Shown piece by piece: positions 12,009 to 25,209 of a DNA stretch of 64,000 nt; within the stretch, counting starts at the first letter, position 1; each line of letters starts with the position of its first letter. The DNA lies in contig JALGQZ010000014.1 in the NCBI GenBank assembly GCA_023105745.1, forward strand, positions 6,824,888 through 6,888,887, given 5' to 3'. The translations under genes and the position numbers were made by a program. A model generated the notes under the pieces. That model was given only the letters and a program-made list of their open reading frames with translations. It was not told the origin of the DNA and did no database searches. Origin of the DNA: Austropuccinia psidii. Its lineage: Eukaryota; Basidiomycota; Pucciniomycetes; Pucciniales; Sphaerophragmiaceae.

Positions 12009-14509
12009 GCCCCAACCAATGCAACAAACCATAAGAATTTCAGCACAATTGAATCAACTACAGAGCTCCACCCCAAAGAGTGGAAGTAAATTCCCTGATA
12101 TGGACAGTAGTGTTGAGTTAGACATTTAAGTAAAGAGCCTGCCACATGAAAGTAATCAAGATCCACTAGTTCTTCCAAAATTTTAGCATAAATTTATCTT
12201 GAATATTTGTAATTTCTCAAAACCTGATGATTTTTATATCCTTTATTTCAGCTCAGTCTCCAACCTCTCAAAAATTAAATTTGAAAAGCTATGAGAAGAA
12301 AAAGACTGTTAAACATTGTCTGCCAACAGAAGATGTTGCAAAAGATGAGGTCATTTTAGGTGGTGAGGTTGAAATTATATCAAAGGAACAATTTGTCTCA
12401 AGCATAAAACAACCAATCACCAGGCTGGAAAAGACTCAAAATGGTAGTGAAATTCCTGATTATGTACATCAAAAGGTTGGTGAAGAAATTAACCTCCTCA
12501 GAATGGATTTGAATCATAAGTCCATTACTAACTGCATACCAAATTGATAACAACAGCTTGCTAAAATATATGCATAGGTGTTAAGGTGGGAGAATCTTGA
12601 GTGGTGATTGGAGTTCCATAAAAGGCAAAATGTAAATGCCACCAAAAAACCACAAAAAAAGTCATACCTTTGAAGCTGAAAAAGATTCACTTTATCAGGG
12701 GGATGACATTATTAATCTTGAATTTGATCATAATATTAATGAAGTTCTAAAAACCAAAACCCCTCCTACCTCTCCTCAAAATGTTCAAGAATCCCAAGAA
12801 AGTGAGAATTCTTAACATGATACAATGGGTGGAAATATGACTGTTATAATTCCTGAACCTGAACCCCAAAGTGTAAACCTGCACTAATAATCAAGGAATT
12901 ATTCTATCCTGCATTGAAGAGTATAGAAAATTTTTTAACTATCATTATGATATTACTCAATAATAATAGAAAAGAGGGCTTGATAACATCAATAGTCTTT
13001 ACAAAAATTAATGCAACAATTTACCAACAAATAATGTTGATAGGTTCCTTCCTCTTAGTATTAGCTTGATCAGTAACCAGGAGCTTAAAATGTCAGCCTG
13101 GCTAGAGGAGCTTGAGAATGCAGGTGATTCTTCAATTTGTGAATGATATATGATGATTTGGTTGTTGACTAATGTGAATAATGTTGCAACATATAGGACT
13201 GTATTTTTCAATGCAAGAGAAACCAAAACATTTCAAGTAACAAGATTAAGAATCTCAAATCTATGAAGTAATCAGCAAAACCTCCAGACACCGCACGCAT
13301 TGTCGTGACGTTCCATATGCAACGTCACCCTGACGTTTACATCTTCCTGTACAGGCAGGCACCGTATGTCTGCAACGACAGCCACTCGTTCAAAACATCA
13401 GCTGCCTCACGCACCACAACTAAAATGATCAAGGGTTCCCAATCCCTTTCAAGTGTATCACCAACTTGGCTCTCATTTTGGTGGTGGTGTGTGAGGCAAC
13501 TGATGTTTTGAAAGAGTCACTGTTGTGGTGCGTGAGGCAACAGACGTTTTGAAAGAGTCACTGTCGTTGCAGACATAGGGTCCCTGCCTGTACAAGAGGA
13601 TGTAAACGTCAGGGTGACGTTCCATATGCAACAACGTCACGAGTATGCGTGTGGTGAGAGAATCTTGCAAAATCTGAACACCCCTCCTTCAAAATGGTTC
13701 AGAGCCTTCTTTACCCCTCCAATATAATTAAAAATGTTTGGGTAAATTTTTTTTTTAAATAAATTAGTTTAGTTTCATAAAATGTGATTGCACCCAAACC
13801 ATATGTGGTACCAATGACAAATCCCACTGATCTTCTGAGACCCAAACAGGTATTAGTTGAATACCTTGCCTCCTGCTTGAGTAAATTGAATCAGAATTCA
13901 ACACAGCTTACTATTGAAGGTTTTGGGTCTGACAATGAGTTATCAACAAAGCCCCACAAGAACTTGGAGGAAATAATGGATACAGTTATCTACCTGATAA
14001 TTGTGTACAACATGGCCCATGCACATAAAAAGGTCAAAGTGTATGGCATGGAAGGCAAACAAACCCCTTTGAGAAAAAAGGAGGAAATCAATGATCTTTT
14101 GGTGTGTCACAAGAATCTTGGCATGAATTGAATTTGCTATGGTATATTAGCTGCATTCTGTGCAAACCAGGTTTTGTGGTTTGATGTTATGCTCACATGA
14201 CTGGAGAACAATCTCAGTGAAAGGAACATTCTCACTCATTGAAATTTCCAAAATACTCTCAGAGGACAAATGCTTGTAGACCCAGTGTGGCTATGTACTA
14301 ATAAATATATATGTAATTTACCAAATAATAGTTTCTTCTTATCAGACCCTTTGTTACCCACTTTGCCTCTTAGATTTGAATTTGCACAATGCTTGGTATT
14401 AGACTTTAGTGATGCCTGGGTAGAGAAGTGGGGTTTTGGTATGAATGAAGAGGTCACATTAGCTTTATGCAGGTCAGCTAAGCTTCCAACTAAGATTAAT
14501 CCATTTTAA
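12009..14509 (+). pseudogene. Orphan gene X, unit A copy, interrupted by a foldback element
   Basis: Decayed counterpart of the unit B gene at 47910-50056. Matching protein segments include EVEIISKEQFVSSI and MDLNHKSITN near 12360-12540, and VIAPKPYV near 13787-13810. Further matches are STKPHKNLEEIMDTVIYLI near 13940-14000, HKNLGMN near 14110, WLLTNKYICNL-like sequence near 14283-14315, and the C-terminus KLPTKINPF before the stop at 14507. A 368-bp foldback element splits the reading frame at 13289-13656. I recognise no domain. Confidence 0.65.
13289..13656. mobile_element. Foldback MITE-like element (368 bp)
   Basis: The element is a large inverted repeat: the first ~115 bp recur inverted at the right end, beginning CACCGCACGCAT on the left and, inverted, CACCACACGCAT on the right. 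It is flanked by AGA on both sides (13286-13288 and 13657-13659). Removing it restores ccagagaatctt against unit B's ccagataatctc at about 49202, which proves insertion. A 3-bp duplication with CAC-type ends fits the CACTA superfamily, but no coding capacity is present. The right arm holds an extra tandem copy of a ~41-bp segment (gtgaggcaac...gaaagagtcactg). It is visibly richer in CpG than its surroundings. Confidence 0.88.
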
Positions 14510-15094
14510 ATCACCTTCATAGGAGATATTGTATTTTATCTTCAGAAAACCAATGAATAATACAAGACTTGTTTATACTTATCCTACTACTGATCCCTTA
14601 GTATGAATGGTAATAATGAAAGATTTTGTACATTGGAATGCCTCCATACACCATAGAGAATCTCCCAATATTTCACAAAGTCACTCAGAAAGTTTTGTGA
14701 TATCACACATAGTGTCATTGCAGGAAGTTAATATTTTCATTTACAGCCTTTCATTTCCCACCTTCAGCCCATAATGGGTCAAATTACACTACTTCTTTCA
14801 GAAGGAATCCTTGGTAGTGTGCAAAGTAGGTGGGATCAGTCATCCACAGGGTGCACTAAGAAATTTCCATGGGGCCCATGTTCCACTTGCTGATCCCTGC
14901 AATGTTCAGATAAGCTGATTTGAATCTCATTGGATGGGAACATGAAGATCTCCAATTTGTGAAAGTCAAAGGAAATCAATTGCTTTTAGTGGGAAAGAAC
15001 CAGCCATCACTGATCAAGAATGAATTTAGGTTAAATTCATAGTACACACAGCGGTCACTATTCCTTTTGTTTCATTTCATTTTCCTGTGCAAGC
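14510..15094. other. Intergenic between gene X and TET-like gene, unit A
   Basis: Corresponds to 50057-50636 in unit B. At about 14627-14650 the sequence tgtacattggaatgcctccatac is the decayed version of the perfect 24-bp palindrome at 50176-50199. No gene is supportable. Confidence 0.5.
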
Positions 15095-16415
15095 ATGCCA
15101 TTCACAAAAAAAGGAAAGAAGGAACTCACAGAAAAACGTCAGGGAGAGGAAGGAAAGTGTGAGTTTCTCAGTTATGTTGAAGGTATCTATATATATATCA
15201 ATGGTCTGGAATTCATATGGTACCCTCATTGGCTTTAGTTGGTTTTGATTAAGCCAATGTTATGTGGGCTTCAACAGGGTACTAATGGATGTGTGCTAGA
15301 TAGGACTCATTAGGCCTGATGAGGCATACATGAGGAGTAAGCACCATTTGGGATCCAAAAGGGCTTGCTGAAAATTTTGGTCAGCAGTATCTCATATCTT
15401 GTTTTCTCCTTCAACACCAAGTGATACCTCAACCACTCATGAATAATGGCACATCCCAAAAGATAAATGAGGGCAAAAGCACCCAAATAAATGTCTTTTT
15501 TCTCCACTGAACCAACAGCACAAATATCAATTCCAGTATCAGCAAATATAACCAGTGGTCAATTTCAAAGAATTGATGATTTCACTGAAATCAAATGCAT
15601 TAATTTTGGCCACATTGCTATTTTCTCTTTGACAAGATTACTCATTTCCGTATTGGAATTCAGACCATTTGCAACAATGATTGAGGTTGAGGTCAATCAA
15701 TGGAAATGGATTATCACAATTCTTATTTTGCAAAAGGAATTTCACAGACCCAATAGCAACAAATGGGGAGTTACTTGAGGTAGTTATGCTTGCTATTAGG
15801 TCACACAAATACAGCCCACAAAACAAACAATTTGGCATTTATGTAATTTTTGTGAAAATTGAAAGCTTGAAAGATGAAAATCTGGGCTCAGTGGATTGTG
15901 TTCTAGGTCAACCCTTACAATATGCAGGGGATAGAATATTTCAAAGGATTTGAACATACTACAAATTATTAGGAGTCCCCTCCTTTGAGGAAATTAACTT
16001 TCAATCCAAACTTTTCACAAATCAGGCCGAGTTTGAGTTTGCTTCTGCACTCACTTTCACCATAAAGAGATTCAGAAATTCACCTCATGTTGATAATTAT
16101 GTTCTTGTATGCTTTGGGATGGTGGTTTTAAGCTGATAAGCAGACCATCAAAGTTCAAATGAATCTGTAAAGGTGCTTTACTGGGGGAAATCAATTTTCC
16201 CAAATGAGAATTTTTTGATTGATCTATCTGAAGGTCACAGGCTCATGCAGGTAGTATGAGCAAGTAGAAGCCTCTTTAATTATACTTAGTCAGCACAGGA
16301 AAACAAATGTACTGCTCTAGCAGGGATTTCCACTCAATACTCAAGGATATTAGCAAAAACCATGTGGAGGAAAAGCCAAGAGAGTGGGATATCAAATGAG
16401 GGATGGTAAAACAAT
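15095..16415 (+). pseudogene. TET/JBP-like 2OG-Fe(II) oxygenase, unit A copy, degenerate
   Basis: Starts MPFTKKGK like the B copy at 50637. Readable blocks match B: AQISIPVSANITSGQFQRI near 15519-15570, INFGHIAIFSLTRLLISVLEFRPF near 15599-15670, a LSQFLFCKRNFTDPIATNGELLEV block in another frame near 15705-15780, and GQPLQYAGD near 15906-15932. The iron-binding pair survives as SPHVDN near 16079-16096. Frameshifts, stops and a truncated 3' end (the B tail of about 30 bp is missing near 16412) make it non-functional. The CAA at 15918-15920 is TGA in B. Confidence 0.75.
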
Positions 16416-17030
16416 GAGGAAGTTTGGAATTTGTGTTGGAGGGTGATTGGACAATAATGGTGTGATATTTCAATAAAAAATGATTTGATGGCTAGGAATT
16501 GGGAATTTACAATCACTCAAATGAAAAGGGGTGGAAATTGCTTATATACTTAGTTTAAATTCAGACTTATCACTTGCATTCAATAATGGGACCATAAAGT
16601 GGTCATCCCACAAAAGGTGAGTTGCTTCCCATCATGTTTGAATGCCCATTGTCACAGACAAGGCCAAAGAGTCCAGAAGGGGTCTGGGGTCATATTCCTG
16701 CACTTCACATACAAAATCTTACACATGTCAGGGGAATCGCATGTGACCTTGGTACTGGGAATGACTCAGGCATCTCAGGTGGATTTCTCACACGTTGGGA
16801 AACCCGGGCTTTTACAATCAATATTTCACACAGTATGGACGCATGGATGGGTAAAATGTAGAAGGCATTGATGATTGCTATTTGGGTATATTCTGAAAAT
16901 GAGGTTGAAACAAAGAAATACTTGGTCATGAATTTGGTTGGGCTCTCACAAGAAAGGTTATTTGCACTTTTGAGCACATAAGAATACAGAAAAGATGAAA
17001 ATAATGTAAGAGAAACTAGATATTTCATCC
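16416..17030. other. Spacer between TET-like gene and minus-strand Cys-rich gene, unit A
   Basis: Corresponds to 52020-53020 in unit B but lacks the minisatellite found there. No gene is supportable. Confidence 0.45.
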
Positions 17031-18230
17031 ATTCATTCCAACTAAGCTATTTAAATGCGTGTATTACAAAAGAAAAAAGGCAAGATTTTGTGATAACTAA
17101 TTTTTGTCATTTTTCAAAAACCTTAGAACCTATCCCCATTATTTCATCCTTTGGATAGGCTTCCAATTCATTGCCAAGGAAGGAGTTTAGGTTTTTGTGT
17201 AATTTCCATTGCATCTTATGTCAATCATTAGCCTTCATGAGAGGACTCATGTGAGTCAACTGTCAATACTTCATCAAGAATCAGTTGATTGCTTTGTGGA
17301 CCAAGGCTTGAGGTATTGTGAGGGTGGGTTGCAAGTTGGTAAAATCCTGCAGAGACTCATTGTTGAATTGTGAGGCACCTTGCACCACGGTGGAGAGGGG
17401 AATCTGACCAGGGTATCCTCAATAATTATGCAAGATGGGGGAATGATGGGACGAGCTGAGGATTGGGTAAGAAGGGGTTAAAGAATGTTGGAAATGGAAA
17501 CCAATGTGAAAATTTGTACTTATCAAATTCCTCCTCTGTTAATTGTGTTGGATCCACCTCAGGTCCAGGCTCACAAGCTGAAATGGTCTCATGTGATGGC
17601 ACTTGTGAATCCAAAGCTTGATTCAAGCCTTGAAGACAGGGGGGCACAAAGCAGTGGCTCCTTGGCTTGGAAGGGCTTTAAAATATGAGGCGTGGTCAGA
17701 TCATTAACTTTGAAGGTTATAATTTGATTAGGAAAAACTTTCTGCTTACCATGGAATAAGTCCTCTGACCATCAGGTGCCACTTGGGGGTGGGATTTGCC
17801 TGCCACAGAGTTTGCTTATGAGGCATACAGGGAATGGGAGTTTCTTGTTGTGGGCCATTCAGGGGGTTTTGTTCTATGTTTGATGATGATGAGTCAGTAT
17901 AATTTCAGAAAGAAATATTATTCAAGGATAAGAAAGAGAACTCACTTTGGTGCTTCAATCCAATGGGTGAAAAGACATGGTGACAATAATAAGCCCAAGC
18001 TTTAATCTCCTCTTCCCATCACCATCCTTCATTGACAAGATAATCACTTTGCCCTGGTAAAGGAGTGAAGTGACCATCAGATGGCTGCCTGGGAGGTAGT
18101 ATGGACAAATCAATACTTGAGGGAACCAGGCTAATTGTATGGAAGTGTTCCTGTCTGCCTGTTTGGGGTACCAGGGCTGACTCTTGCTTGGGAATAATTT
18201 CATCATTTCTGACTACAAAGAAGTCCTCTC
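17031..18230 (-). pseudogene. Cys-rich, Ser/Pro-rich gene, unit A copy, degenerate
   Basis: Minus-strand remnant matching the B gene at 53020-54291. Recognisable pieces are the stretch before the first intron (MKDGDGKRRLKLGLI, near 18050-18000), the EEFDKY/PTQLTEEEFD region near 17560-17520, and the C-terminal helical segment near 17200-17130. The Cys-rich N-terminus is missing or unrecognisable. The inverse complement still shows remnants of the intron boundaries seen in B. Confidence 0.5.
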
Positions 18231-20690
18231 AAGGGTTTCTAGCACAGAGTTACAAAGTGCATTACATCTAAAAAACCGGCCAATCATTTTAGCATCTGTG
18301 CTTAGAGTTTAGTTAAAGTTAAAAGTAATATGTACAATGATTAATAAAAATGAAATGGAGTTACACTGATAAAACTCAAATAGAGAGTCTTTAGGAGTCT
18401 GAAACAAAGTAATAAATAAGATTGAGTATGAATAGCAGAAAATAGGGCCTATAAAAGAAGGAATTGGGAGGATGACACATGCTGTAGACAGAAGTGGGGA
18501 TCTTGACATATGATTGGTGGAATGATATAGCAAAAGAGCAGGGGAGTGGCCAGTTTTCTGTAAAAGAAGGGAGTGGAAAGGAGTGAGGACAAAGTGGAGG
18601 ATGGGATGCGGGTAAAGCAGGAGAAAGTGGAGTGGGTGAAAAAAGAAGAGAATTGTGTGTTGGGAAATGGTGGTATTTCATACCATAGTGAATCTGATCT
18701 GTTTACAGCACTTGCAATGAGCTCAGCTACAAGGCCAGTTGGGGTTTTGGAAGCTCATTTTCAGCCAGTGCTTCAGAAGAGAAGGTAAATTCCTGTGTGA
18801 GGCAGGGGACCAAAGGGGTTCCACTGAGTATGACAGTTGGGGAGTACCCCTTTTTGGATTAAAAAAGGACACAATTCCCCAAATGAGCTTTCATAGGGCC
18901 ATTGTAAATTGCAACAAGCATAAAGGGTCATGTCATCTCAGTCATAGGTGACCACATCAAGTATACCACCACTTTGACCATGTGATATAGTGTGAACAAA
19001 GGGTACAAAGTCTGTATGTAAAGTAAGTACAGCCTTTCTCTCAGTGGCTCAATGATGTTCATGCAATCATAGTAAATGCATTCACATACACCAAAATGTT
19101 AGCATTTTGCGGGTGATCTTTTCTTTAATGATTATTGAATTTTAAGTGGCTGATCATTTGAAAGGAACAACTACAGAGATATTGGTACACACATCTCAAA
19201 TGCACCCCTGCAGATTTACTGGTATACCATCTTAGTAAGCACACATCCTGAGAATTGGGTATCATATTGTGAGATTTCTAGAATGCTGATCATTTTATGC
19301 CATTTGCTCAAGTGCACAGCAGTGGGTCTTTGGATAAATTATTTCTGAAAGCACTCCAGTCATTCTATTGGTATTCCTTTCCAAAATTCTACTCCACTGA
19401 GCTATTGGAACACCATGTAGAAATATGCACCTATTTGGAATTTTTATCTACAGCTGTAATATGCATGCAAGCTGAACTATTAGTATACCATCCAAAATTG
19501 TTGATCAGTTGACATTTTAGTGTGTAGTATGTGTACACCATTGGGGAAAGCTATGGGGCTGAGAAAATGGAGTACAATAATGTAACACACAATTCCACTG
19601 AGGCATTTTCAAAAATGTTTTGAATTCATCCGTTTGATGCACCTTGTTTAAGAACACATGCTAACCTCTGCATGGATGCTGGAGTCAGCCAGCTCATTCT
19701 GGGAAGAGCTTATTGGAAGTAGGGATTATGAGCCTCATACACAAAACAGGTGGTGTGGAGCACATGGACTCACTCTGGTGTTGATGCCCAAGGGATATAT
19801 GACTAGTGTTCATAGGTGATTAATGAGGCTACATATGGTCATGTGGGCACATGCATTCACACACACCCATCCAGGAGACATATGCAGGAAAATGTCACAT
19901 TCTTTGCAAAGCTTTGCAGGGCCAGTCTCACATGGAGGCCATTAGCTTTTGTGGGTCGCCAAATGCACCATGGATTCTCATATGCATGAAGGAGAACACC
20001 TGAGGCCAATCTGCCTGGATTAGTTATGGACTCATACATAATCATGCGTAAAACCCATGCTCACCCTTGTACTCAGGTCATTCCCAGAGGCCCTTCATCA
20101 ACTTACACATTCACCCCTGGCATCCCAGTATGTGTTTCCACCCACAACAAATCCCATTTTTGGTTTCATGAAACCATACATTACTCACACCTTCCCACAG
20201 TTGAGCTTTCATATCCCCTGCAACCATTGCATCAGATGTTACTGCACCTCAATTAACCTGTGGAAGATTCATGTAAAGAATGTTGTCACATCCACAAACA
20301 TGGCTCCATGCCACAGCCCCCAACTTCATATATGGTGGCATTCCAGCATACACCATTTTCCACTATACAATCCAAATTATTGATATGTTCATTCAAAACT
20401 TGCAACATCAGTGCTAGCGTAATATGCAGTACAGCTAACAGTCATTTGCATGCACCCACGCTCTTGCCACCTTTCCGGGATATATGCCCAAAATTAAAGA
20501 GTCAAATTTTGAAATTCCAGTGGCCCATGATCCAAACTACCATCTGCATAACCACAGACCAACCCCCTTTCATATAATTTTCTGAAGCTGCCCTTTAGCT
20601 GATCCTTCCTGATCATATTATTTCATAATAGCCATAATGTGCACCCCTTCTCAACCACTTTGTATTGAGATTATTGATATGTTTTTCAAT
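18231..20690. other. Long spacer between the Cys-rich gene and the SNF2 gene, unit A
   Basis: Homologous in patches to 54292-56722 of unit B, for example gtggctgatcatttgaaa against gtggctgaacatttgaaa. Reading frames are short and not conserved in frame between copies, so I call it non-coding. Confidence 0.45.
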
Positions 20691-22866
20691 TAATAGTAAC
20701 ATATTTCCAGCTAGTGTTCATTCCATTTTACCTTCTTGAAATATCCTATGGCACATTCAACATAATATTTATATATCTCCTCAATCAGCTCAATAATTTT
20801 GGCACTCTTTCTAAAACATTGATACCATTTTTTGTGGCACCACAAACTTTCATGCACTGCGGTCCTGGAAGGGCATGGATTGGAAATTACCAATTGAATC
20901 CCACTCAAAAATTATTTGTTGAGGGTGTATTTATGACCAATAAGAATGGTCCTTCTTCATCTCAACAAACTAATCTTGCATTGATTTTATTCACATTGTA
21001 GCCAGACATTCTACTCTTAATTGAAAGTTCTCAAAAACAAAACTTCAAGCTTACAATTCCTAAAGAATATGATAGTAATTCTCATAGCCAATGTGAACTT
21101 TTCACTCCTAAATGTTCCAGTTCAAGCTCAACTACACCCTTTTATCCAGTTTCCTTTTTTTCATACAAGCAAAAAATAATACAATTACCCAGTGGATCAG
21201 ACCTGCCCATGATAACCCCTCCAAATCCCATGATTGAAACTGCCCTCCTCCCCCATCAAAAAACAGGACTAGCTTTTTCCTTGGATTGAGATGAACACAA
21301 TGGACAATCTGGGGGTAACCTCTGGACTACCTCACCCCCTTGATCCACTTTTCATACCAGGCACATAATTACAAACAAGGCTGTCAGCTCATTTGAATCC
21401 CTGTCCACCAATACACCTATGGGTGGACTTCTCACAGATTATATGGGATTAAGTAAGGAAATTCAAGCCATTGCACTAATTTCAACCTCCAATGAGCAGA
21501 TAATTACCAATCCCCAGCCCTGCACACCCATCTTGCTTGATCCCCAACTGGAAGTCAGAAATTTCAAAACATACTGATGGAGGAGCATTGCAAGAAGACA
21601 CCTACTATCGCCCCACTTTTTGCTCATTTTCTGAGGCCTAAATCTTACAATTTGATATAATAGTCACCTCCTACAATGCTATCACACTAGAATTTAAACA
21701 AACAAATCCCTTCAAATCAAATAGAACCAAATTATTTTGGAATAAGCACAGTGAATGTCCAATATTCAAACATATAATATTAGTTATCATAGACACCAAC
21801 CTTTACCACTGTTTATAGCTATATATTCTCTCAATAAAATACCACTGACCATTCCATTGATAGCCTTCATTCAAACTGTCAAATATGTTCAATGGGCACA
21901 CCCATTCACAACACCATTTAAAACTTTTGGGCATGATATCCTTAATAACCCAACCCCAGAGCTCAGATCAAGATAATTGGTAACCTTTCATCCTTAATGT
22001 AGCAATGATATTCTGCATTTGAGCTTGCACCACACCAAAACCACACATCTGAAATCCCTACCCACTATTAGCCCTAAATATGAATTGCTCCCTCTTAACC
22101 TCACAATGCAGAAAAGATATTTTTCATTATATGAAGAACTCCTATAATCAAAAAATCAATGGACCAGTGGAGTTTTTCAGAAGTCTTAATAAGCTCCAGA
22201 TATGTTGTAATCATCATATAATTCTCAATGGTATTTTGGATACAGATCTGGAAGACCATGAGGGGCAAGCTCTCTGGATAAATAAAAAATATCTCAAACA
22301 ATTTTGGATGTGGAAAAATGCATGATGAGTAGTAAAGCTGAACACCTCCTGAGAATTTTAATGAAGAACAAGCAATCAAACTGTGGTCCATCAAAATCAG
22401 TAGCTTACTCACAATGGACCCAATTTCTTGATTTTCAAGTAAATTATAATGAGATTCACTTCCAAATTTAATAATATTGAACTCAATTATTTTGTATAAT
22501 TGATATTGTACTTTCCCATAACTCTGTCCTTCCAGCACAAATTGATGGCACAATTATGGAAAGAGGCCAGCAGAAGGCCCTAGAGAAATTCTTCAATAAT
22601 ACTGATTTTGAAGTACTCATTGCATCCATTGCCACTTCTGGAACTGGCCTCAGCATCACTTGTGCTCAGAAGGTCTATTTAATGGTGAGGGTCCCTAAAA
22701 TTCCACCCAAATCTTTGTACTCTGGCATCCACCTTTACAGGAGCCCAATTGGAACCCAGCCATTGAGGATCAGGCTGTGTATCACATCAGTCATATTGGA
22801 CAACAAAAACCCATGAAGATTATTCACTATATCATTCCTCATTCAGTTGAGGTCAACATGTGAAAG
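20691..22866 (+). pseudogene. SNF2/Rad5-like helicase, unit A copy, degenerate
   Basis: Encodes remnants of a SNF2-family ATPase. The order of motifs is: an N-terminal region ending FVAPQTFMHCGPG near 20840-20875; a Walker A block reading GGLLTDYMGLSKEIQAIALI near 21424-21480, where the usual GLGK is GLSK; MGTPIHN (motif III, in a shifted frame) near 21890-21910; INKLQICCNHHIILN near 22185-22230; and FNNTDFEVLIASIATSGTGLSIT near 22594-22662 (motif V). Motif VI near 22765-22800 reads QAVYHISHIGQQKP, with His at the two expected Arg positions, as CG to CA changes would give. A keeps the C-terminal helicase segment that B has lost. Confidence 0.8.
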
Positions 22867-22929
22867 GTACCTTTTAAGCTCATCTGGGATACTGATCATA
22901 TTACCAATTTAAAATCTTACTCCATGGGA

Positions 22930-24228
22930 ATTACATGTTCAACTTACAGATAGGTCCAAGAAAAGAAAAAATCATTAACTTCATGAGCCTTCCCAATTTG
23001 ATATAATTTGTGTTTGACAAAGTGATAACTCCTTCCCACCCCATCAAAGCTCCACAAAGATGAACACCATGAGCTGGATTGAAATTCTTCAATATTCCTC
23101 AATGAAAAGGAGAAATAGACAAATTTTGACATGGAAAAACTTATTGATTATTTTCTAAATTGTTTCTCAGGATTTTGTACATTGAAGCAACAGCAATCAA
23201 ATTGTATTACACCTGCCAAAAATGTTTTGAAAACCATAACACCTTTGCAAGACTGGTTTGTTTTCTGTCTTATTTCTGATTGATTGAGCAAACTCTGAGC
23301 AAGGGTCATTTAAGGGTGAGTGAACTCACTATTTGCCTGAGTGCCCCCCTCATGCACTGTAAAATCCTCCCTCCTTGGCTCACCATTTGTTTTTCTTTGA
23401 GTGGGAGACATGTTCTAATCCTCATCATCCACCACTTTTTCTCTTGATCTACCGGCATGACCAATTCTTGGGTTGTAGGCATATAGATGATGATGTCCTG
23501 TCACTCTCTTCATGGACCAGAGGTTAAAATGCATAAATTTCATCACCTGTCATGCAAATCATCAGTCACAAATTCAAACAATTCCTAAAACCTGAACATA
23601 CTAATGCTATTTAATTGGCTCCTGAGATCAAACTGTCTTGCCTCTAGGTGCATATCTAACAAATGAAACAAATATATACAAATTTGAAAAATGGTTATAA
23701 TCAGAAATCCAATTGATTTGCTTTGATGAAGTATCAATCCAGGATTTCCATTGGAAAAAAACGCTATGAGAAAAATTTTACAATGGTCTTTTTAGTTGCC
23801 CACCATCAACCCTTTTTTCATATTCCACATGAACCTGAGCTCCTGATGAAATATTGAGTGATGGCTGTTTACTTTTCCCAAAGGTTTCTTGGGACTCCAC
23901 AGGATTCATTAGGAAGTCACATTAAAAATTGGAGTGAGGATTATCCTTTGATGAAGTTTCTAGTGTGCTTTCTGGTTTCTCAGAAACATGCATTTGTATA
24001 TTAGTCAGATTTGGGAGAATTTGAGTGACAGAAAGATTTGCAATTGTCCAAGCCATCACATTTCCCACATCAATTTTTAGGCCTGATACATTCATCAAGG
24101 ATGCAATAGGGGCTGTCAGGGGAACATTGGGACTCATTGGTGACTGAGTGAGCATATTCTATGCTAGATTCACTATCCAAGTCACAAACTAATTCTGAGT
24201 GGGATTTACATGGTTTGAAAGATGGCAT
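22930..24228 (-). pseudogene. Orphan gene Y, unit A copy, internally deleted
   Basis: Minus-strand counterpart of the B gene at 58940-60920. The start MPSFKPCKSHSEL at 24228 and DLDSESSIEY match B's N-terminus, and SGLKIDVGN is shared near 24075-24050. The conserved middle and C-terminal segments of B (about 59000-59900) are largely missing. Confidence 0.6.
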
Positions 24229-24383
24229 AAGAAGTAAAATACTAGAATAATATTTTGCACTTGATGAACAAGAGTGATACAAAGGTTTTTCAAATGTATA
24301 ATAGAGAAATTGAATAGTGTGAACCATGCCTCTCATAGAAGCTTATTAGGACTTTTTTTTAGGAGAATTCACACAACCCAATC

Positions 24384-25209
24384 ACACTACTAGCATTGGA
24401 AATTCTATAGGTCTATAAAGCCCTAGTAAAATTTTCTGTGGACTCAATTTTTTGGGATAATTATTTTGCATTGAAAGTGTTTATTTTTCCTCAGAAGCAC
24501 AATTTTACTCCAATTGACTCAATCTTGCTCAGTTTCCTCAGTTTCTATTAAAATAAATATAATTTTTGACAATCATGTTTCATTTTTTTAAGTTTTTTGC
24601 AATATCTTGTATTAACTGAGCATTAATTTGTATTAACTGAGGATCAATAAGCCTAATTGCAATCTTTATAACATAAAAAATCCTTAACTTCTCTTATGGA
24701 AATTTAACAATATTGTTGCACATTAAGATATATTGAATTCTTGGTCTTATATGTAAAAACTGATAGTTCTGTTATTATTGAAATGAGACTGTATGTAGGT
24801 GGGTTTATTATGAAAATTTGGAAATTATAAAAATATGTTGTATGCTTTCCTATTAAGATCATGGGAAAATCGATATTGCTACCAGGTCACAGTAAAGTTA
24901 TAATATTAAATAATGAGAATGTGGCGGTTATTGAAATTGTAATGATGGGCAGCTTATTATTAAAATAATCACAAGGTGGTTATTATTTTGATTATAGAAA
25001 GATGGTGACTATTTTAATGTTGAAAATGTGGATTTCATGAAAGTAATGGCAATGTGCTTACTATTCCAATCCAGAATCATATGCAAACTTTATTTCAGCA
25101 TTCAGGGGATTTTAAAACTAGTCCAAATCAGTCCAAAAAATAACTTTCACAAATTTATAAACCAAAGAGCCACAAGAAATCAAAGTTTTACAAGTCAATT
25201 ATTTAGCAA
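24384..25209. other. AT-rich left terminal region of the 17.1-kb element
   Basis: No gene. Contains repeated short ttattattg/attattttg motifs near 24890-25000 and weak inverted similarity to 41315-41495. Confidence 0.4.

Larger units (their letters stand above)
1..24370 (+). mobile_element. Composite unit A (TET/SNF2/Plavaka unit), 5' end outside window
   Basis: Oldest-looking copy of the repeated unit. Gene order matches unit B at 41490-61060: transposase, gene X, TET-like oxygenase, Cys-rich gene, SNF2 helicase, gene Y. It differs from B by an extra AT-rich block at about 3200-10375 (B has only about 0.7 kb there), by a Tc1 element inside that block, by a foldback element inside gene X, and by many stops and frameshifts. 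Homology with B ends just after a shared stretch reading ttttaggaga near 24355-24365. No terminal inverted repeat could be identified at that end, so it is unproven that the unit moves as one transposon rather than being amplified as a segment. Confidence 0.75.

Noticed and set aside
13305..13670. Two small genes on opposite strands encoding similar peptides
   Set aside because: They are the two arms of a foldback element read from each side.
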